Below are positions 1-8,406 of a stretch of 40,459 nt of DNA, piece by piece. The translations under genes were made by a program, and so were the position numbers. This DNA is from Candidatus Poribacteria bacterium. GTDB lineage: Bacteria; Poribacteria; WGA-4E; WGA-3G. The notes under the pieces were generated by a model. It worked only from the letters and a program-made list of their open reading frames with translations, did no database searches and was not told the origin of the DNA. Every line of letters starts with the position of its first letter. Position 1 is the stretch's first letter. The DNA is taken from assembly GCA_009839745.1 (NCBI GenBank), contig VXPE01000103.1, positions 1 to 40,459 on the forward strand, written 5' to 3'.

Positions 1-102
1 ACGCTGCAGAAACCGAGAGGGAGGCTTTGGGAAAATAAGGATGCTCGCCAACAGTTGCGAGCGGCGATTTGCCAACTCACCCGCCCCCAAAAAGTGACTT
101 GA
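1..102 (+). CDS. C-terminal end of a truncated upstream gene
   Basis: The window opens inside an open frame that reads 33 codons from base 1 and stops at TGA 100-102. The peptide is basic and helix-prone and ends in RPQKVT. No family can be recognised from so short a tail. The stop codon overlaps the -35 box of the next promoter, which fits a real gene end, but an accidental open frame is possible. Confidence 0.4.
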   Translation, partial: TLQKPRGRLWENKDARQQLRAAICQLTRPQKVT

Positions 103-128
103 CAAAACCTGTCTAAAAATGATAGACT
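99..128 (+). promoter_or_regulatory. sigma-70 type promoter
   Basis: A perfect -35 box TTGACA (99-104) is followed after 18 bases by TAGACT (123-128), a 4/6 match to the -10 consensus. It lies 65 bases upstream of the phosphomannose-isomerase-like gene and probably drives the 193-2691 genes. Confidence 0.6.
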
Positions 129-192
129 GACTTTAAACAAGGGAACCTGAAATCTATGCCCTTAGTTCTTAAAGAAAAAGAAAGGAAGCAAT

Positions 193-1299
193 ATGGCATC
201 ACAAAATGAACTGCGGTCAATGTTAGACGCACCCGTTGGCTTAGCACCAAATACCTACCTACATTTTTATAACGGTGGAAAGCTCCGCGCCGAGTTTATG
301 GGTGAACCCGATCCGAAAGATGATTACTACTCCGAAGAATGGATCTTTTCCACAAACCGGGCAATCACACCCGGCAGAGAGAATCCGCCCGACAAAGGAC
401 TCAGTCGCATCCAACTCCCCGGTGGCGAGACTGTTCTGTTGAAAGCACTGCTGGACGCATTTCCGGAGGAGACACTCGGTAGCGCGCACGTCGACAAATA
501 CGGCACTGAATTGGGTGTACTTCTCAAGATTTTTGATGTCGGTGAAGGGGCACATATCCCTATCCATTGGCATCCAAACCCCGACTTCTCACAGAAACAT
601 CTCAATTCTCCCTTCGGTAAGAACGAAGCGTGGATCCTCATCGGCACGCGTCCGGGCGCGAAGGCGTGGATAGGTTGGAAAGAAGCAATAGACAAGGCAG
701 AATTCCGCCGCCTGATGGAGGCACAAGACGTGCCAACGCTACGGAGTCTGATGCACGTTGTTGAACCGAAGGTCGGCGAAGTCTATTTCTTACGGACACC
801 GATTGTCCATTCGCTCGGCACAGGACTCTGCGTTCTCGAACCACAAGAACCGACCGACTGGAACATCCTCGCGGAATGGGAAGGTTTTCCGTTTGAAAGG
901 GATGATGGGCACCTCGGACTCGGATGGGATCTCGCCGTAGATGCCGCTGAGTTTGATAAATTGGAACTCGACTATCTCAACAACTACATCCGCCGCACAC
1001 CGGAACCCGTCCGAGCGGAAGGCGATAACCGAGAGGATCGGATCGTGCCGGAGGAAGCCTCGAAATTCTTTGGATGCTCGCGTCTAACAGTGAATTCGAC
1101 GCTCAGTATGCCAGCAGACAAAGGGTTTTACGCACTCGTGACTTTGGGCGGCGAAGGCGTGCTACGTGGCGATTTTGAGGATGTCCCGCTCAAACGCGGC
1201 AAATCCGTCTTTATCCCGCGATGCTTGTCCAGTTACGTCATCGTTAGCACGGGTGATACACCCATGGAGATCATCTGTTGTTATCCGCCAAGTCTTTAA
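193..1299 (+). CDS. class I phosphomannose isomerase-like cupin protein
   Basis: The 368-residue protein is a double-cupin of the type I mannose-6-phosphate isomerase kind, which interconverts mannose-6-phosphate and fructose-6-phosphate with a bound metal. The metal site is visible: HWHP at about 125-128, the NEAW glutamate at about 145, and IVHSLG with H206 followed by EPQEPTDW around 216-223, the usual order of ligands in the family. A second cupin half fills the C-terminus. The ATG has an AGGAAG ribosome site 183-188. The next frame overlaps its 3' end by 22 bases, and a sugar isomerase follows, so the cluster probably handles a sugar or sugar acid. The true substrate cannot be read; many such homologues are not genuine ManA. 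Confidence 0.75.
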   Translation: MASQNELRSMLDAPVGLAPNTYLHFYNGGKLRAEFMGEPDPKDDYYSEEWIFSTNRAITPGRENPPDKGLSRIQLPGGETVLLKALLDAFPEETLGSAHVDKYGTELGVLLKIFDVGEGAHIPIHWHPNPDFSQKHLNSPFGKNEAWILIGTRPGAKAWIGWKEAIDKAEFRRLMEAQDVPTLRSLMHVVEPKVGEVYFLRTPIVHSLGTGLCVLEPQEPTDWNILAEWEGFPFERDDGHLGLGWDLAVDAAEFDKLELDYLNNYIRRTPEPVRAEGDNREDRIVPEEASKFFGCSRLTVNSTLSMPADKGFYALVTLGGEGVLRGDFEDVPLKRGKSVFIPRCLSSYVIVSTGDTPMEIICCYPPSL

Positions 1300-1733
1300 A
1301 TTATGAAGCCGGTCCGTCTGCCGACGTTCTCACGAGGGTGCGGGCATTGAAAAATTTGGTCGATGCCGAGGTCTATAAGGACATCGAGCAGATGACGGCG
1401 TATGAGCGGAAGATACACGAAGAACTGCTCCAGAAGTTCCAACGCTTCTATCCCGATCTGGAGCGGTTAATTAATTTTATAGCGATTTCAGATGGATATG
1501 TCGCAGAAGAACGTTCGCCAGAGCGGTTTCTTGAGGTGATTATGCGTCTGGAGAGAGAAGTCTTTGGCACGTCAAAAATCCGGGGACCGCGGGTCGCATC
1601 CGTCCGTGTCGGTGAACCCAAAAATCTCCGAGATTGTTACGATACCTACAAGGCACAGAAAAGAGAAACGGTGGAGCAGATAACCCTTGAACTTGAAGCA
1701 ACGGTTCGGACGTTGGTCACGGGTGTATCCTAA
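1278..1733 (+). CDS. hypothetical helical protein, TTG start
   Basis: This 151-residue frame starts with TTG inside the 3' end of the preceding cupin gene. A GGAG at 1266-1269 sits 8 bases before the TTG, which supports this start and translational coupling. A GTG at 1338 is the alternative. The product is charged and almost entirely helical, has no signal peptide or membrane segment, and I do not recognise it. It ends 43 bases before the sugar phosphate isomerase, so the three genes probably form one transcript. The overlap and the open length argue for a real gene, but its function is unknown. Confidence 0.55.
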   Translation: MLSAKSLNYEAGPSADVLTRVRALKNLVDAEVYKDIEQMTAYERKIHEELLQKFQRFYPDLERLINFIAISDGYVAEERSPERFLEVIMRLEREVFGTSKIRGPRVASVRVGEPKNLRDCYDTYKAQKRETVEQITLELEATVRTLVTGVS

Positions 1734-1776
1734 TTCTGCTGCGCCGCAAGCTAAAATTAAAAGTAAGGAGAGAAAC

Positions 1777-2691
1777 ATGGCAAAAAAATTGTCCATTGGA
1801 AGTTGGGCGTATGCCTTTGGTCCCTATGAAGACAATCCGATTCCGTTTGATACCGTCGTCAAGACGCTCAGCGACCTTGAGTTCGATGGTATTGAAATCG
1901 GAGCATTTAAACCGCATATTGATATTAACGATTACCCGATGAAAAGTGATCGTGATGCTGTCAAAGGATTAATCTCCTATTACGGTTTGGAAGTCTCAGG
2001 ATTAGCCGCCGACTTCTGGTCGCACCCCGGCCCCGCTACGGATGAGGGGCAGGAGGACGACAGATACTACAAGTTGTTCAAAGAGAGTCTCCAACTCGCC
2101 TTGGATCTCGGATCGCCCGCGATTCGTGTGGACACAGTAGATGATCCCGAAGCCGGAATTCCGGGCGTTGAGCCTGAGAAAGCCTGGGATCGGATCGTCT
2201 CCGTCTGGAGACGCTGTGCACAAGTCGCCGAAGATCACGGCGTGTTAATGCTCTGGGAATTTGAACCCGGATTTATGTTCAACAAACCCAGCGACATTGT
2301 CAATATGCCACAAGCAGTGGGGCATTCCAATTTCAAGGTGATGTTCGATACCTGTCACGCACAAATGTGTGCAGTTGTCGGTGCCCGGCAGCCCGGAGAG
2401 CAGGAGACCCTCGGCGATAATGGAGTCATTGACTTGGCGCGTCAACTCAAGGGTCAGATCGGTCACTTCCACCTCATCGATTCCGACAACACGCTCCATG
2501 ACGACGAAACAAGCACACACGCGCCTTTCGGAGATGGTGTGCTCGATTTTGACGCGATTATTCCGGTCATCATGGATGAGACTGGCTACGACGGGGATTG
2601 GTTCTCTATCGATCTCTGTTTCTGGCCCAACGCCTGGGATGTCACGGAAGACGCAAAGAAATTCCTAACCCCGTATTTGGAAAGGTATTAG
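1777..2691 (+). CDS. sugar phosphate isomerase/epimerase (xylose isomerase-like TIM barrel)
   Basis: The 304-residue product belongs to the AP-endonuclease-2/xylose-isomerase-like TIM barrel family (IolE/IolH-like enzymes). Family metal-site segments are present: WEFEPG, then MFDTCHAQ with the Asp and His, HFHLID with a pair of His, and a C-terminal WFSIDLCFWP in which Asp stands where many members have Glu. The frame is open further upstream to 1687, but the start chosen is the ATG at 1777, preceded by a clear AAGGAGAG at 1765-1772. It is the last gene of the apparent operon with the phosphomannose-isomerase-like protein. The exact substrate is unknown; inositol or keto-sugar catabolism are the common roles. 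Confidence 0.8.
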   Translation: MAKKLSIGSWAYAFGPYEDNPIPFDTVVKTLSDLEFDGIEIGAFKPHIDINDYPMKSDRDAVKGLISYYGLEVSGLAADFWSHPGPATDEGQEDDRYYKLFKESLQLALDLGSPAIRVDTVDDPEAGIPGVEPEKAWDRIVSVWRRCAQVAEDHGVLMLWEFEPGFMFNKPSDIVNMPQAVGHSNFKVMFDTCHAQMCAVVGARQPGEQETLGDNGVIDLARQLKGQIGHFHLIDSDNTLHDDETSTHAPFGDGVLDFDAIIPVIMDETGYDGDWFSIDLCFWPNAWDVTEDAKKFLTPYLERY

Positions 2692-2758
2692 GGTTTCTAA
2701 TTTATGGTCACCTGACCTGCACTCCATCATATTACGCGTAAGTTCTTGGTTAAATTGT

Positions 2759-2792
2759 AGTAGGGGCGAGGTCCCCTCGCCCTATAGGCGAG
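2759..2792. repeat. REP-like palindrome with two competing hairpins
   Basis: GGGCGAGG (2764-2771) pairs with CCTCGCCC (2775-2782) over a 3-base loop. The same right arm can pair instead with GGCGAG (2787-2792) across CTATA. Such three-armed GC-rich palindromes are typical of dispersed intergenic repeats. The flanking 2692-2758 and 2793-2914 hold no gene; a weaker CCAAGC/GCTTGG pairing lies about 2803-2840. Confidence 0.55.
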
Positions 2793-2914
2793 TTTAACAA
2801 GACCAAGCCCGTAAGCGGAGCGGAGGGGTTTTTGCTTGGGTGTTTCTTCTAGATCTACGGAGAGGATCGTTGGTCATTCAACGCACCTGACCGACCCGCA
2901 AGGTATAATTAAAA

Positions 2915-3760
2915 ATGCTGAATCTGCGTTCATTAGATCCTCTCATCGAACTTGCCTTTGAAGAGGACATCGGTATCGGTGATATAACAACAGAAGCAAC
3001 AGTGCCGTCCACACAGGAGGGGATAGGAACCCTATTCGCTAAGAGTGACGGCAGTGTCGCAGGACTCCCAGTCGCCGAACGCGTCTTCGCAAAATTAGAT
3101 GAGACCCTGGCGTTTCGTGGGCTTGTCGCTGATGGGGACGCTGTGAAGGCGGGGACACCGATTGCCGAGGTGCAAGGGAGTGCCAAAACCATTCTCATCG
3201 GAGAGCGGACGGCACTCAACTTCCTGCAACGGCTCTCCGGGATAGCAACGCTCACCGCACAATTCGTGGAGGCGGTCGCTGGCTACAACACCAAAATCGT
3301 AGATACCCGGAAGACGGCAGCCGGATGGCGGGCGGTTCAGAAATACGCCGTGCGTGTCGGGGGTGGACAAAACCACCGTTTTGGGCTTTATGACGGCGTA
3401 CTCATCAAGGATAACCACATCGTCGCCGCTGGCGGGATTGGTAACGCCGTTCAGCGTGCGCGACAGGTTGTTCCACACACCGCAAAGATTGAGGTCGAGG
3501 TTGAAACCCTCGACCAGGTCGATGAAGCCTTAGAAGCAGGAGCCGACATCTTGCTCCTTGATAACATGCCTCCGAGGCTTATGAAGGCAGTTGTGCAAGC
3601 GGTAGGAGACCGCGCAGTGACGGAAGCCTCCGGGGGTATTACACTGGACAAAGTAAAAACTGTGGCAGCAGCCGGTGTAGATCTCATCTCTGTCGGGGCA
3701 TTGACGCATTCAGCGATGCCGATGGATATCAGTCTGACGCTGACGCTCATTGCTGGATAA
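2915..3760 (+). CDS. nadC: quinolinate phosphoribosyltransferase (nicotinate-nucleotide pyrophosphorylase)
   Basis: This 281-residue enzyme converts quinolinate and PRPP to nicotinate mononucleotide, CO2 and pyrophosphate in de novo NAD synthesis. The family landmarks are all in place: GERTALN at 96-102, DTRKT at 130-134, KYAVRVGGGQNHR at 143-155, the LIKDNHI lysine at about 165, EVEVETL at 193-199, LLDNM around 214-218, ASGGI at 238-242 and the SVGALTHS phosphate loop near 259-266. Length is normal. The start follows AT-rich sequence with no evident Shine-Dalgarno. nadA and nadB are not in the window, so NAD genes are scattered in this genome. Confidence 0.95.
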   Translation: MLNLRSLDPLIELAFEEDIGIGDITTEATVPSTQEGIGTLFAKSDGSVAGLPVAERVFAKLDETLAFRGLVADGDAVKAGTPIAEVQGSAKTILIGERTALNFLQRLSGIATLTAQFVEAVAGYNTKIVDTRKTAAGWRAVQKYAVRVGGGQNHRFGLYDGVLIKDNHIVAAGGIGNAVQRARQVVPHTAKIEVEVETLDQVDEALEAGADILLLDNMPPRLMKAVVQAVGDRAVTEASGGITLDKVKTVAAAGVDLISVGALTHSAMPMDISLTLTLIAG

Positions 3761-3780
3761 GGGGTTTTTTAACTATGGGA

Positions 3781-3898
3781 CTCTGGGGGCCATTCCATTT
3801 CATGGTCGTTTTCGGTCAAGTCAAAACCCTTTGATCTCCCAGAATGGGTTGGAATTAACCCAAAACCGTTGCGTAATGAAATGGAGCAACGCCCAGAG
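3781..3898. repeat. long imperfect inverted repeat between nadC and the membrane protein gene
   Basis: CTCTGGG (3781-3787) and CCATTTCAT (3795-3803) are matched in reverse by ATGAAATGG (3876-3884) and CCCAGAG (3892-3898). The arms enclose about 72 bases and would make a long, interrupted hairpin. It could be a small non-autonomous element or an mRNA structure; it has no T-run and is not a normal terminator. Confidence 0.5.
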
Positions 3899-3930
3899 TT
3901 AATAGTTTAAATAAGGAGATTTCGCTGGTA

Positions 3931-4965
3931 ATGCAGGAATTCTTGAGCCGCGAAAACGCGGCTCGCGGTGCGCTTTTCTTTCTGCTGTGCACGTTCGCTG
4001 GGTTATTCCTAAGTTTTTTGTGGGGTGGGACGCAAGATATAAAGCAAGTTTTTCGCGAGATGCAGGTTGAGATGCTGCTCGGTGCCTGTCTGTGTATGTT
4101 CGTGGATTGGGTGTTCGGTGCACTCCGCTTCCATATTTTTATTCGAAAAGTCAAACCAGACATCAGATTCCGAGACAGTCTTCGCGCAAACTTAGCAACG
4201 CTCTGTGTTTCCTGTATTACACCCTTCCAGACAGGTGGAGTGGGACATCTCTATATCTACACACGAGCAGGCGTGCCGTTGTCAGCATCGATCACATCGG
4301 GCATCATCTGTTTCCTTTCCACGATAATCACGCTCATGTGCTTTGCAGCGGGTATCGCATGGTTAGATCCCCCTTTTTTACCAAAAGGGATTACGTGGAT
4401 AAGCCTATTCAGTTGTTTCATGTTCGGCTTGGCATTTATCGGATTTCTGCTACTACTTTTCAAGCCAGAGTTTGTTTTTCGTTTTTTTCATTGGCTCTGC
4501 GGTGTTGCACAGCGACGGTTCACGCGTCTCACGCCTATTCTTGAACGTGCTACTTCAAAAGTCGAAGAACTCGTTACTGAACATAAGTCGTTTACGGTAA
4601 TGTTCTTGCGTCACCATAAATGGACATGCGCATTCAGTATTCTCTTAACCTGTGGTTTCTTCGGGGCACGGATCGTTGGGAGTTACATAGTCGTGGCGGC
4701 ACTCAACGGGGAGACGACCCTCTGGGAACTCAGCGTTGTTGGGTTGCTCCTGAATTTCGTCGTGCTCTTTGCACCAAGTCCTGGGGCAAGTGGGGTGGCA
4801 GAGGTTGTAACCCTCGGGTTGATGGAAAATCTGATTCTCAAAGAATTGATACCGCTCTATGTGTTGTTGACGCGATTTTTCGCTATCTATTGTGCTGTGG
4901 TCGTCGGGGGTATTGTCATTGGTTCGCAATTAACAAAGGATTTTAGAAAGCGCACAAAGACATAA
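3931..4965 (+). CDS. flippase-like integral membrane protein (lysylphosphatidylglycerol synthase TM family, UPF0104)
   Basis: The 344-residue protein has about eight hydrophobic segments, beginning at residue 13 and ending near the C-terminus, and shows the family hallmarks PFQTGGVGH (about residues 98-106) and FAPSPGASGVAE near residue 283. These occur in the transmembrane half of MprF and in AglD-like proteins, which move or modify polar lipids or lipid-linked sugars. The soluble lysyl-transferase half of MprF is absent, so lysine transfer is not expected. An AAGGAGA lies about 12 bases before the ATG. It stands alone between nadC and a dehydrogenase. The substrate is unknown. Confidence 0.8.
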   Translation: MQEFLSRENAARGALFFLLCTFAGLFLSFLWGGTQDIKQVFREMQVEMLLGACLCMFVDWVFGALRFHIFIRKVKPDIRFRDSLRANLATLCVSCITPFQTGGVGHLYIYTRAGVPLSASITSGIICFLSTIITLMCFAAGIAWLDPPFLPKGITWISLFSCFMFGLAFIGFLLLLFKPEFVFRFFHWLCGVAQRRFTRLTPILERATSKVEELVTEHKSFTVMFLRHHKWTCAFSILLTCGFFGARIVGSYIVVAALNGETTLWELSVVGLLLNFVVLFAPSPGASGVAEVVTLGLMENLILKELIPLYVLLTRFFAIYCAVVVGGIVIGSQLTKDFRKRTKT

Positions 4966-4967
4966 AT

Positions 4968-5022
4968 CTCTTAACTGACAACTGACAGGATTTTTCTACG
5001 AAAAATCCGATCTGATAACTAC
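4968..5022. repeat. heptamer-flanked hairpin element, copy 1
   Basis: AACTGAC AACTGAC heptamers lead into the perfect 9-bp hairpin GGATTTTTC/GAAAAATCC (4988-4996 and 5000-5008, loop TAC), followed by the degenerate CTGATAACTAC. Similar arrangements occur at 14648-14770, 20560-20728 and 21262-21330. Confidence 0.6.
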
Positions 5023-5038
5023 TAAAAAAAGGAAAGTT

Positions 5039-5956
5039 ATGGAAACTACCACATTGAAAATTGAACCCGCAACAACGAAACTCGGTTGGATTGGGACGGG
5101 TGTAATGGGCCGGTGGATGTGTCAACATCTGATGGACCTCGGATATGGCATGACCGTCTATAACCGGACGAAATCAAAGGCTGATCCGTTACTCGAAGCG
5201 GGGGCGGCATGGGCAGATTCCCCGAGCGACGTTGCAGCTGCCTCCGATATTATCTTCACAATTGTCGGTTTTCCCCCCGATGTCCGTGAAGTTTACCTCG
5301 GTGACAGTGGGATTTTAAAGGGGGCGAAACCCGGAAGTATCATCGTTGATATGACCACGACGGAACCCTCTCTCGCGCAGGAGATTGACGCCGCCGCGCA
5401 GGCACAGGACGTTTCATCCATCGATGCCCCTGTTTCAGGCGGAGATGTCGGTGCGCGAGAGGCGCGTCTCTCTATCATGGTCGGCGGCGATGAGGGTGCT
5501 GTGCAAGCCGTTATGCCCCTCTTCGAGGCGATGGGGGGAAATATCGTCCATCAAGGCGGCGCAGGGGCTGGACAACACACCAAAATGTGCAATCAGATCA
5601 CGATTTCGGGGACAATGATCGGGGTCTGCGAAGGATTAATCTACGGCTACAGAGCTGGATTGGATCTGGAGACGATGCTGTCCTCGATTAGTGGCGGTGC
5701 AGCGGCGTGTTGGTCGCTGGACAATTTAGCCCCACGGGTTCTTCAGCGGAACTTCGACCCTGGCTTCTTTGTAGAGCATTTTATCAAGGATATGAGCATC
5801 GCTTTAGACGAGGCACGCAAGATGAATCTGAGTCTCCCAGGGCTTGCGTTGGTGCATCAACTTTACACAGCTGTTCAGGCACAGGGGCACGGTAGGTTAG
5901 GCACCCAAGCACTGATGCTGGCGTTGGAGCAGATGTCGGGTGTCGAAGTGAACTAA
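5039..5956 (+). CDS. NAD(P)-dependent beta-hydroxyacid dehydrogenase (3-hydroxyisobutyrate dehydrogenase family)
   Basis: A 305-residue two-domain oxidoreductase of the HIBADH / tartronate-semialdehyde reductase family. The Rossmann motif G-T-G-V-M-G is at 19-24, the substrate loop DAPVSGG at 129-135, and the catalytic lysine is K182 in [11 protein letters not shown], with the conserved Asn three residues later. [12 protein letters not shown] near 250-260 is the usual C-terminal helix. An AAAGGAAAG precedes the ATG. It should reduce or oxidise a short beta-hydroxy acid in the cytoplasm; which one is not readable. It has no obvious operon partner. Confidence 0.85.
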   Translation: METTTLKIEPATTKLGWIGTGVMGRWMCQHLMDLGYGMTVYNRTKSKADPLLEAGAAWADSPSDVAAASDIIFTIVGFPPDVREVYLGDSGILKGAKPGSIIVDMTTTEPSLAQEIDAAAQAQDVSSIDAPVSGGDVGAREARLSIMVGGDEGAVQAVMPLFEAMGGNIVHQGGAGAGQHTKMCNQITISGTMIGVCEGLIYGYRAGLDLETMLSSISGGAAACWSLDNLAPRVLQRNFDPGFFVEHFIKDMSIALDEARKMNLSLPGLALVHQLYTAVQAQGHGRLGTQALMLALEQMSGVEVN

Positions 5957-6155
5957 AATCTCGCTTGTTGACTGTTTCAGTCTGGGTGAACGCGCTTTAA
6001 AATCGTGAATTGCAATTGCCGTTCGATAGGCGCGGTTTGATGAAGTTTAAGTATTTAAATTCGGTAGACTTTCAGAGGTTTCCTCTTGCGGTAGGTGTGA
6101 GCGGTGCTCGCGATTCCCGGGCAGAGTTCACACAAACGATTACCGAATTATTTTT

Positions 6156-6408
6156 TAATCTTCATGTAACCGTGCCTTTTTTGTTTCAAACCGACGTTGT
6201 AAAATATTGCCCAAGTTCAATTTTTTGCATCAGAGCAATTGTTTTGCCCAGTTTAAACGTCTTATATAGATAATGGCGATACCATAGTGCTGTTCTGGAG
6301 GTCATTATGAAATTTCATAGCAAGAATCACAACGGCAATTTGGATACAATCGCGATGTTTATCAAGGAACATGAACGTTTACTTCGATGCATCATCAAGA
6401 CATACATT
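6156..6408 (+). repeat. 253-bp direct repeat, copy 1 (sigma leader and sigma 5' end)
   Basis: This segment recurs at 8407-8659 with an offset of exactly 2251 bases and, as read by eye, one difference (AAGG at 6364-6367 against AGGG in copy 2). It covers the untranslated leader, the ribosome site and the first 34 codons of the sigma gene. The rest of the gap, 5957-6155, has no recognisable gene. Confidence 0.95.
6239..6272 (+). promoter_or_regulatory. candidate promoter of the sigma locus (also present in the second copy)
   Basis: Two overlapping weak sigma-70 readings exist: TTGTTT (6239-6244) with TATATA (6263-6268), or TTGCCC (6244-6249) with TAGATA (6267-6272) at 17 bases. An ECF-type promoter further up, near GTAACC at 6166-6171, is also conceivable because these sigma factors are often autoregulated. 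The same sequence stands before the second lipoprotein at about 8490-8523. Confidence 0.35.
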
Positions 6409-6846
6409 AAAAATGTAGATGATGCCGAGGATGTCTTTCAAGAAGCAACCCTTAAGATCCTTGAACACTTTGAGAAGGGTAAATCTGTGAAACATCCGAA
6501 GGCATGGATGGCCAGGATCGTCAGAAACGAGTGCGTCAATTTCCAGCGTCAAATGGAAAGATACGCAAATAGAAACATAGCCCTGGTACCCTTTATTAAC
6601 CGTGCGGCGTTTGGCGGCGGTATGAGTATCCCCGATGAGCAGCATCAAGCAGTCATTACCCAAGAGATTCTGGATCGGATTGCGGCACTGGGTTCGATCT
6701 ATAGTGATGTAGTGCTGTTATGGATTGATGGATACACCGCTGTTGAGATTTCAGAGAGATTGGGGATTGCCGAAGGCACAGTGAGAACTCGGCTCTGTTA
6801 TATCAGAAAGAAGGTCCGAGAGTACTTGCAGATAGGAAATGCCTAA
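6307..6846 (+). CDS. ECF-family RNA polymerase sigma factor
   Basis: The 179-residue protein has sigma region 2 at about 16-82 (VDDAEDVFQEATLKI, then HPKAWMARIVRNECVNF) and region 4 at about 116-175, with a helix-turn-helix reading YTAVEISERLGIAEGTVRTRL. Regions 1 and 3 are missing, as in extracytoplasmic-function sigmas. GGAGGT before the ATG is a strong ribosome site. No typical zinc-binding anti-sigma protein follows. The next gene, 20 bases on, encodes a single-pass membrane protein that is the best candidate for an anti-sigma-like partner, by position only. The leader and the first 34 codons are duplicated downstream. Confidence 0.92.
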   Translation: MKFHSKNHNGNLDTIAMFIKEHERLLRCIIKTYIKNVDDAEDVFQEATLKILEHFEKGKSVKHPKAWMARIVRNECVNFQRQMERYANRNIALVPFINRAAFGGGMSIPDEQHQAVITQEILDRIAALGSIYSDVVLLWIDGYTAVEISERLGIAEGTVRTRLCYIRKKVREYLQIGNA

Positions 6847-6866
6847 TTCTCTGTGGAGGTGTTTTG

Positions 6867-7517
6867 ATGTTGAAACGAAATTGGCACTGGGCCCTTGGTG
6901 CCCTTATCCTTATTGGTGTTGGTGGCTTTATGTTCTTAAGACCCACAACTTCTCCCGAGCCTATAAAAATCTATAGGACGGTAACACCTGCCCCCAAGCG
7001 TGCTCCTACGACAGAAACGAAGACCGAGAAAACGGACATCGCCTTGCAATACGGGCATCTGCAGGACCATAGCCATGGCGATTCGCATGAGACCGGTCCG
7101 CACTCCCATGCAGCCGAAACAAACACGCACAGTGACGAGTATGACTGGCGAGATGACAGCGTGTTCGATGTTACGCCTCCAAAAAATGATCCGTGGGGCC
7201 AAACTCATCCCGTGAGTGAACCTACCAAGGCTGCGGACGATACCTACCCGCCCCGAGACTGGTATAAAACAGAAGATCCCGAGTTGCGTGCAGAATATCT
7301 TTATGCCCAATTCATCAAACAGTTTGGGGATACGCCTGAAGTTCAAGCCATTGGAGATTATGAGTTAAAAGTCGCCCGTGGTATTCCTCCAACACTCGAG
7401 GAATATACCCATTATCTTGAAGCACACTACCATCTCTTTCCGAATCAACACAACCGACAAACGCTCGACAATTTGCGAAAAGCAATCGCATCAGGAAACG
7501 CAATTATCTTTGAATAA
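6867..7517 (+). CDS. membrane-anchored protein with His-rich segment and one repeated-module domain
   Basis: The 216-residue product has a short basic N-terminus, one membrane helix at about 8-24, a Pro/Thr linker, a histidine-rich stretch at 64-90 (ten His, possible metal binding) and a C-terminal module at about 140-208. That module, K-Q-F-G-D-x-P-E-V followed by Y-L-E-A-H-Y-H-L-F-P and N-R-x-x-L, recurs twice in each of the two following lipoproteins. The ATG at 6867 has GGAGGT at 6854-6859; a TTG at 6864 is also open. It lies 20 bases after the sigma gene and 13 before the first lipoprotein, so one transcript is likely. I do not recognise the family; a sensor or anti-sigma role is inference from position and topology. 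Confidence 0.75.
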   Translation: MLKRNWHWALGALILIGVGGFMFLRPTTSPEPIKIYRTVTPAPKRAPTTETKTEKTDIALQYGHLQDHSHGDSHETGPHSHAAETNTHSDEYDWRDDSVFDVTPPKNDPWGQTHPVSEPTKAADDTYPPRDWYKTEDPELRAEYLYAQFIKQFGDTPEVQAIGDYELKVARGIPPTLEEYTHYLEAHYHLFPNQHNRQTLDNLRKAIASGNAIIFE

Positions 7518-7530
7518 GAGGAGCCCCTTA

Positions 7531-8259
7531 ATGAAAAGCATCTTTTTTTCCCTCATAATCCTTTTTTCGCTCTCTTTCATTCTCAGTTGCGGAGAAACCG
7601 ACAATCCGGCAATAGATAAAACCGAAACATACGAATCCTTTGAATCCGTTTTTCCACTGGCGGAAAATATACCTCTCTCTGACTATCCTGATGGGTGGAT
7701 AAAATTGACAGATGAAGATGTAGCAGAACTTATGGAGGTCGAGATTCCACCAAACTGGTTCAAGATGGACATAGATCCGGAGGCCCGTACTAAATATACC
7801 CACGCTCAACTCCTCAAACAGTTCGGAGACATTCCGCAGGTTAGGTATATCATAGAGTTTGGACGGAATCCGGAGTTTGAGATATCGCGTGAACTCTTTG
7901 TTGCTTATTTTGAAGCACACTATCATCTCTTTCCGACCGAAAACAATCGGCGTGCGCTTGAAGAAGCTCGAAACATCGAAAATCAGCCCCGTCCAGAGTT
8001 TGTAGATGAGGATAAACTAATAGAGAAAGATCCCAAATTATTCATTGAAATTCAGCGAGAACGGTTCATTAAAAATCATGGAGATATTCCAGAAGTACAC
8101 ACCTATCTAGATATTCAGTTAAAATTCTTGTTAGATCAACATGTAACAGATGATGAGCGCTTGGCTTGGCTCAAAGCACAATTCCATCTCTTTCCAACCA
8201 AAAAGAATCGGGATTTACTGAAAAAATATCAAAAAGCAAAAGAGGATGGGGACGAATAA
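7531..8259 (+). CDS. lipoprotein A with two copies of the sigma-locus module
   Basis: A 242-residue protein with a lipoprotein signal ending in FILSC (lipidated Cys at 20). After a linker rich in Asp, Glu and Pro it carries two modules, about 86-149 and 171-238, each with the pattern G-D-I-P-x-V and a later HLFPT-x-x-N-R. The ATG at 7531 follows AAGAGGAG; the frame is open upstream to 7378, but that would run inside the previous gene and bury the lipobox. The paralogue at 8679 is nearly identical through the first module. Function is unknown; the lipid anchor and sigma linkage suggest an envelope component of the regulon. Confidence 0.8.
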   Translation: MKSIFFSLIILFSLSFILSCGETDNPAIDKTETYESFESVFPLAENIPLSDYPDGWIKLTDEDVAELMEVEIPPNWFKMDIDPEARTKYTHAQLLKQFGDIPQVRYIIEFGRNPEFEISRELFVAYFEAHYHLFPTENNRRALEEARNIENQPRPEFVDEDKLIEKDPKLFIEIQRERFIKNHGDIPEVHTYLDIQLKFLLDQHVTDDERLAWLKAQFHLFPTKKNRDLLKKYQKAKEDGDE

Positions 8260-8273
8260 TACTGCTTCTTTTA

Positions 8274-8406
8274 TAGTAGATTTGGCAAATACGTTTACAT
8301 CTTTGTAGCTTATGAGACCGTTAGTTTCCTGTGCCTCCGTGAGACGGGTCTTCCTTCACAAAACCACACAACCATACGAGTGTATAAGTAATTACGGAAT
8401 CTACTA
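8274..8406. mobile_element. MITE-like element, 133 bp, TA target duplication
   Basis: TAGTAGATT (8274-8282) is the exact inverse of AATCTACTA (8398-8406), and the similarity of the arms continues imperfectly for about 35 bases. TA dinucleotides flank both ends (8272-8273 and 8407-8408), the target duplication typical of IS630/Tc1-mariner elements. No coding frame fits inside. Homology of copy 2 to copy 1 begins precisely at the right-hand TA. Confidence 0.75.

Noticed and set aside
2904-2909. TATAAT just before nadC as a promoter
   Set aside because: It lies 5 bases from the ATG and has no -35 box at a usable distance.
6010-6273. 87-codon plus-strand frame, similar at its end to 8312-8524
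   Set aside because: The similarity comes only from the duplicated non-coding leader. Both frames cross the promoter region and lack a ribosome site, so they are not genes.
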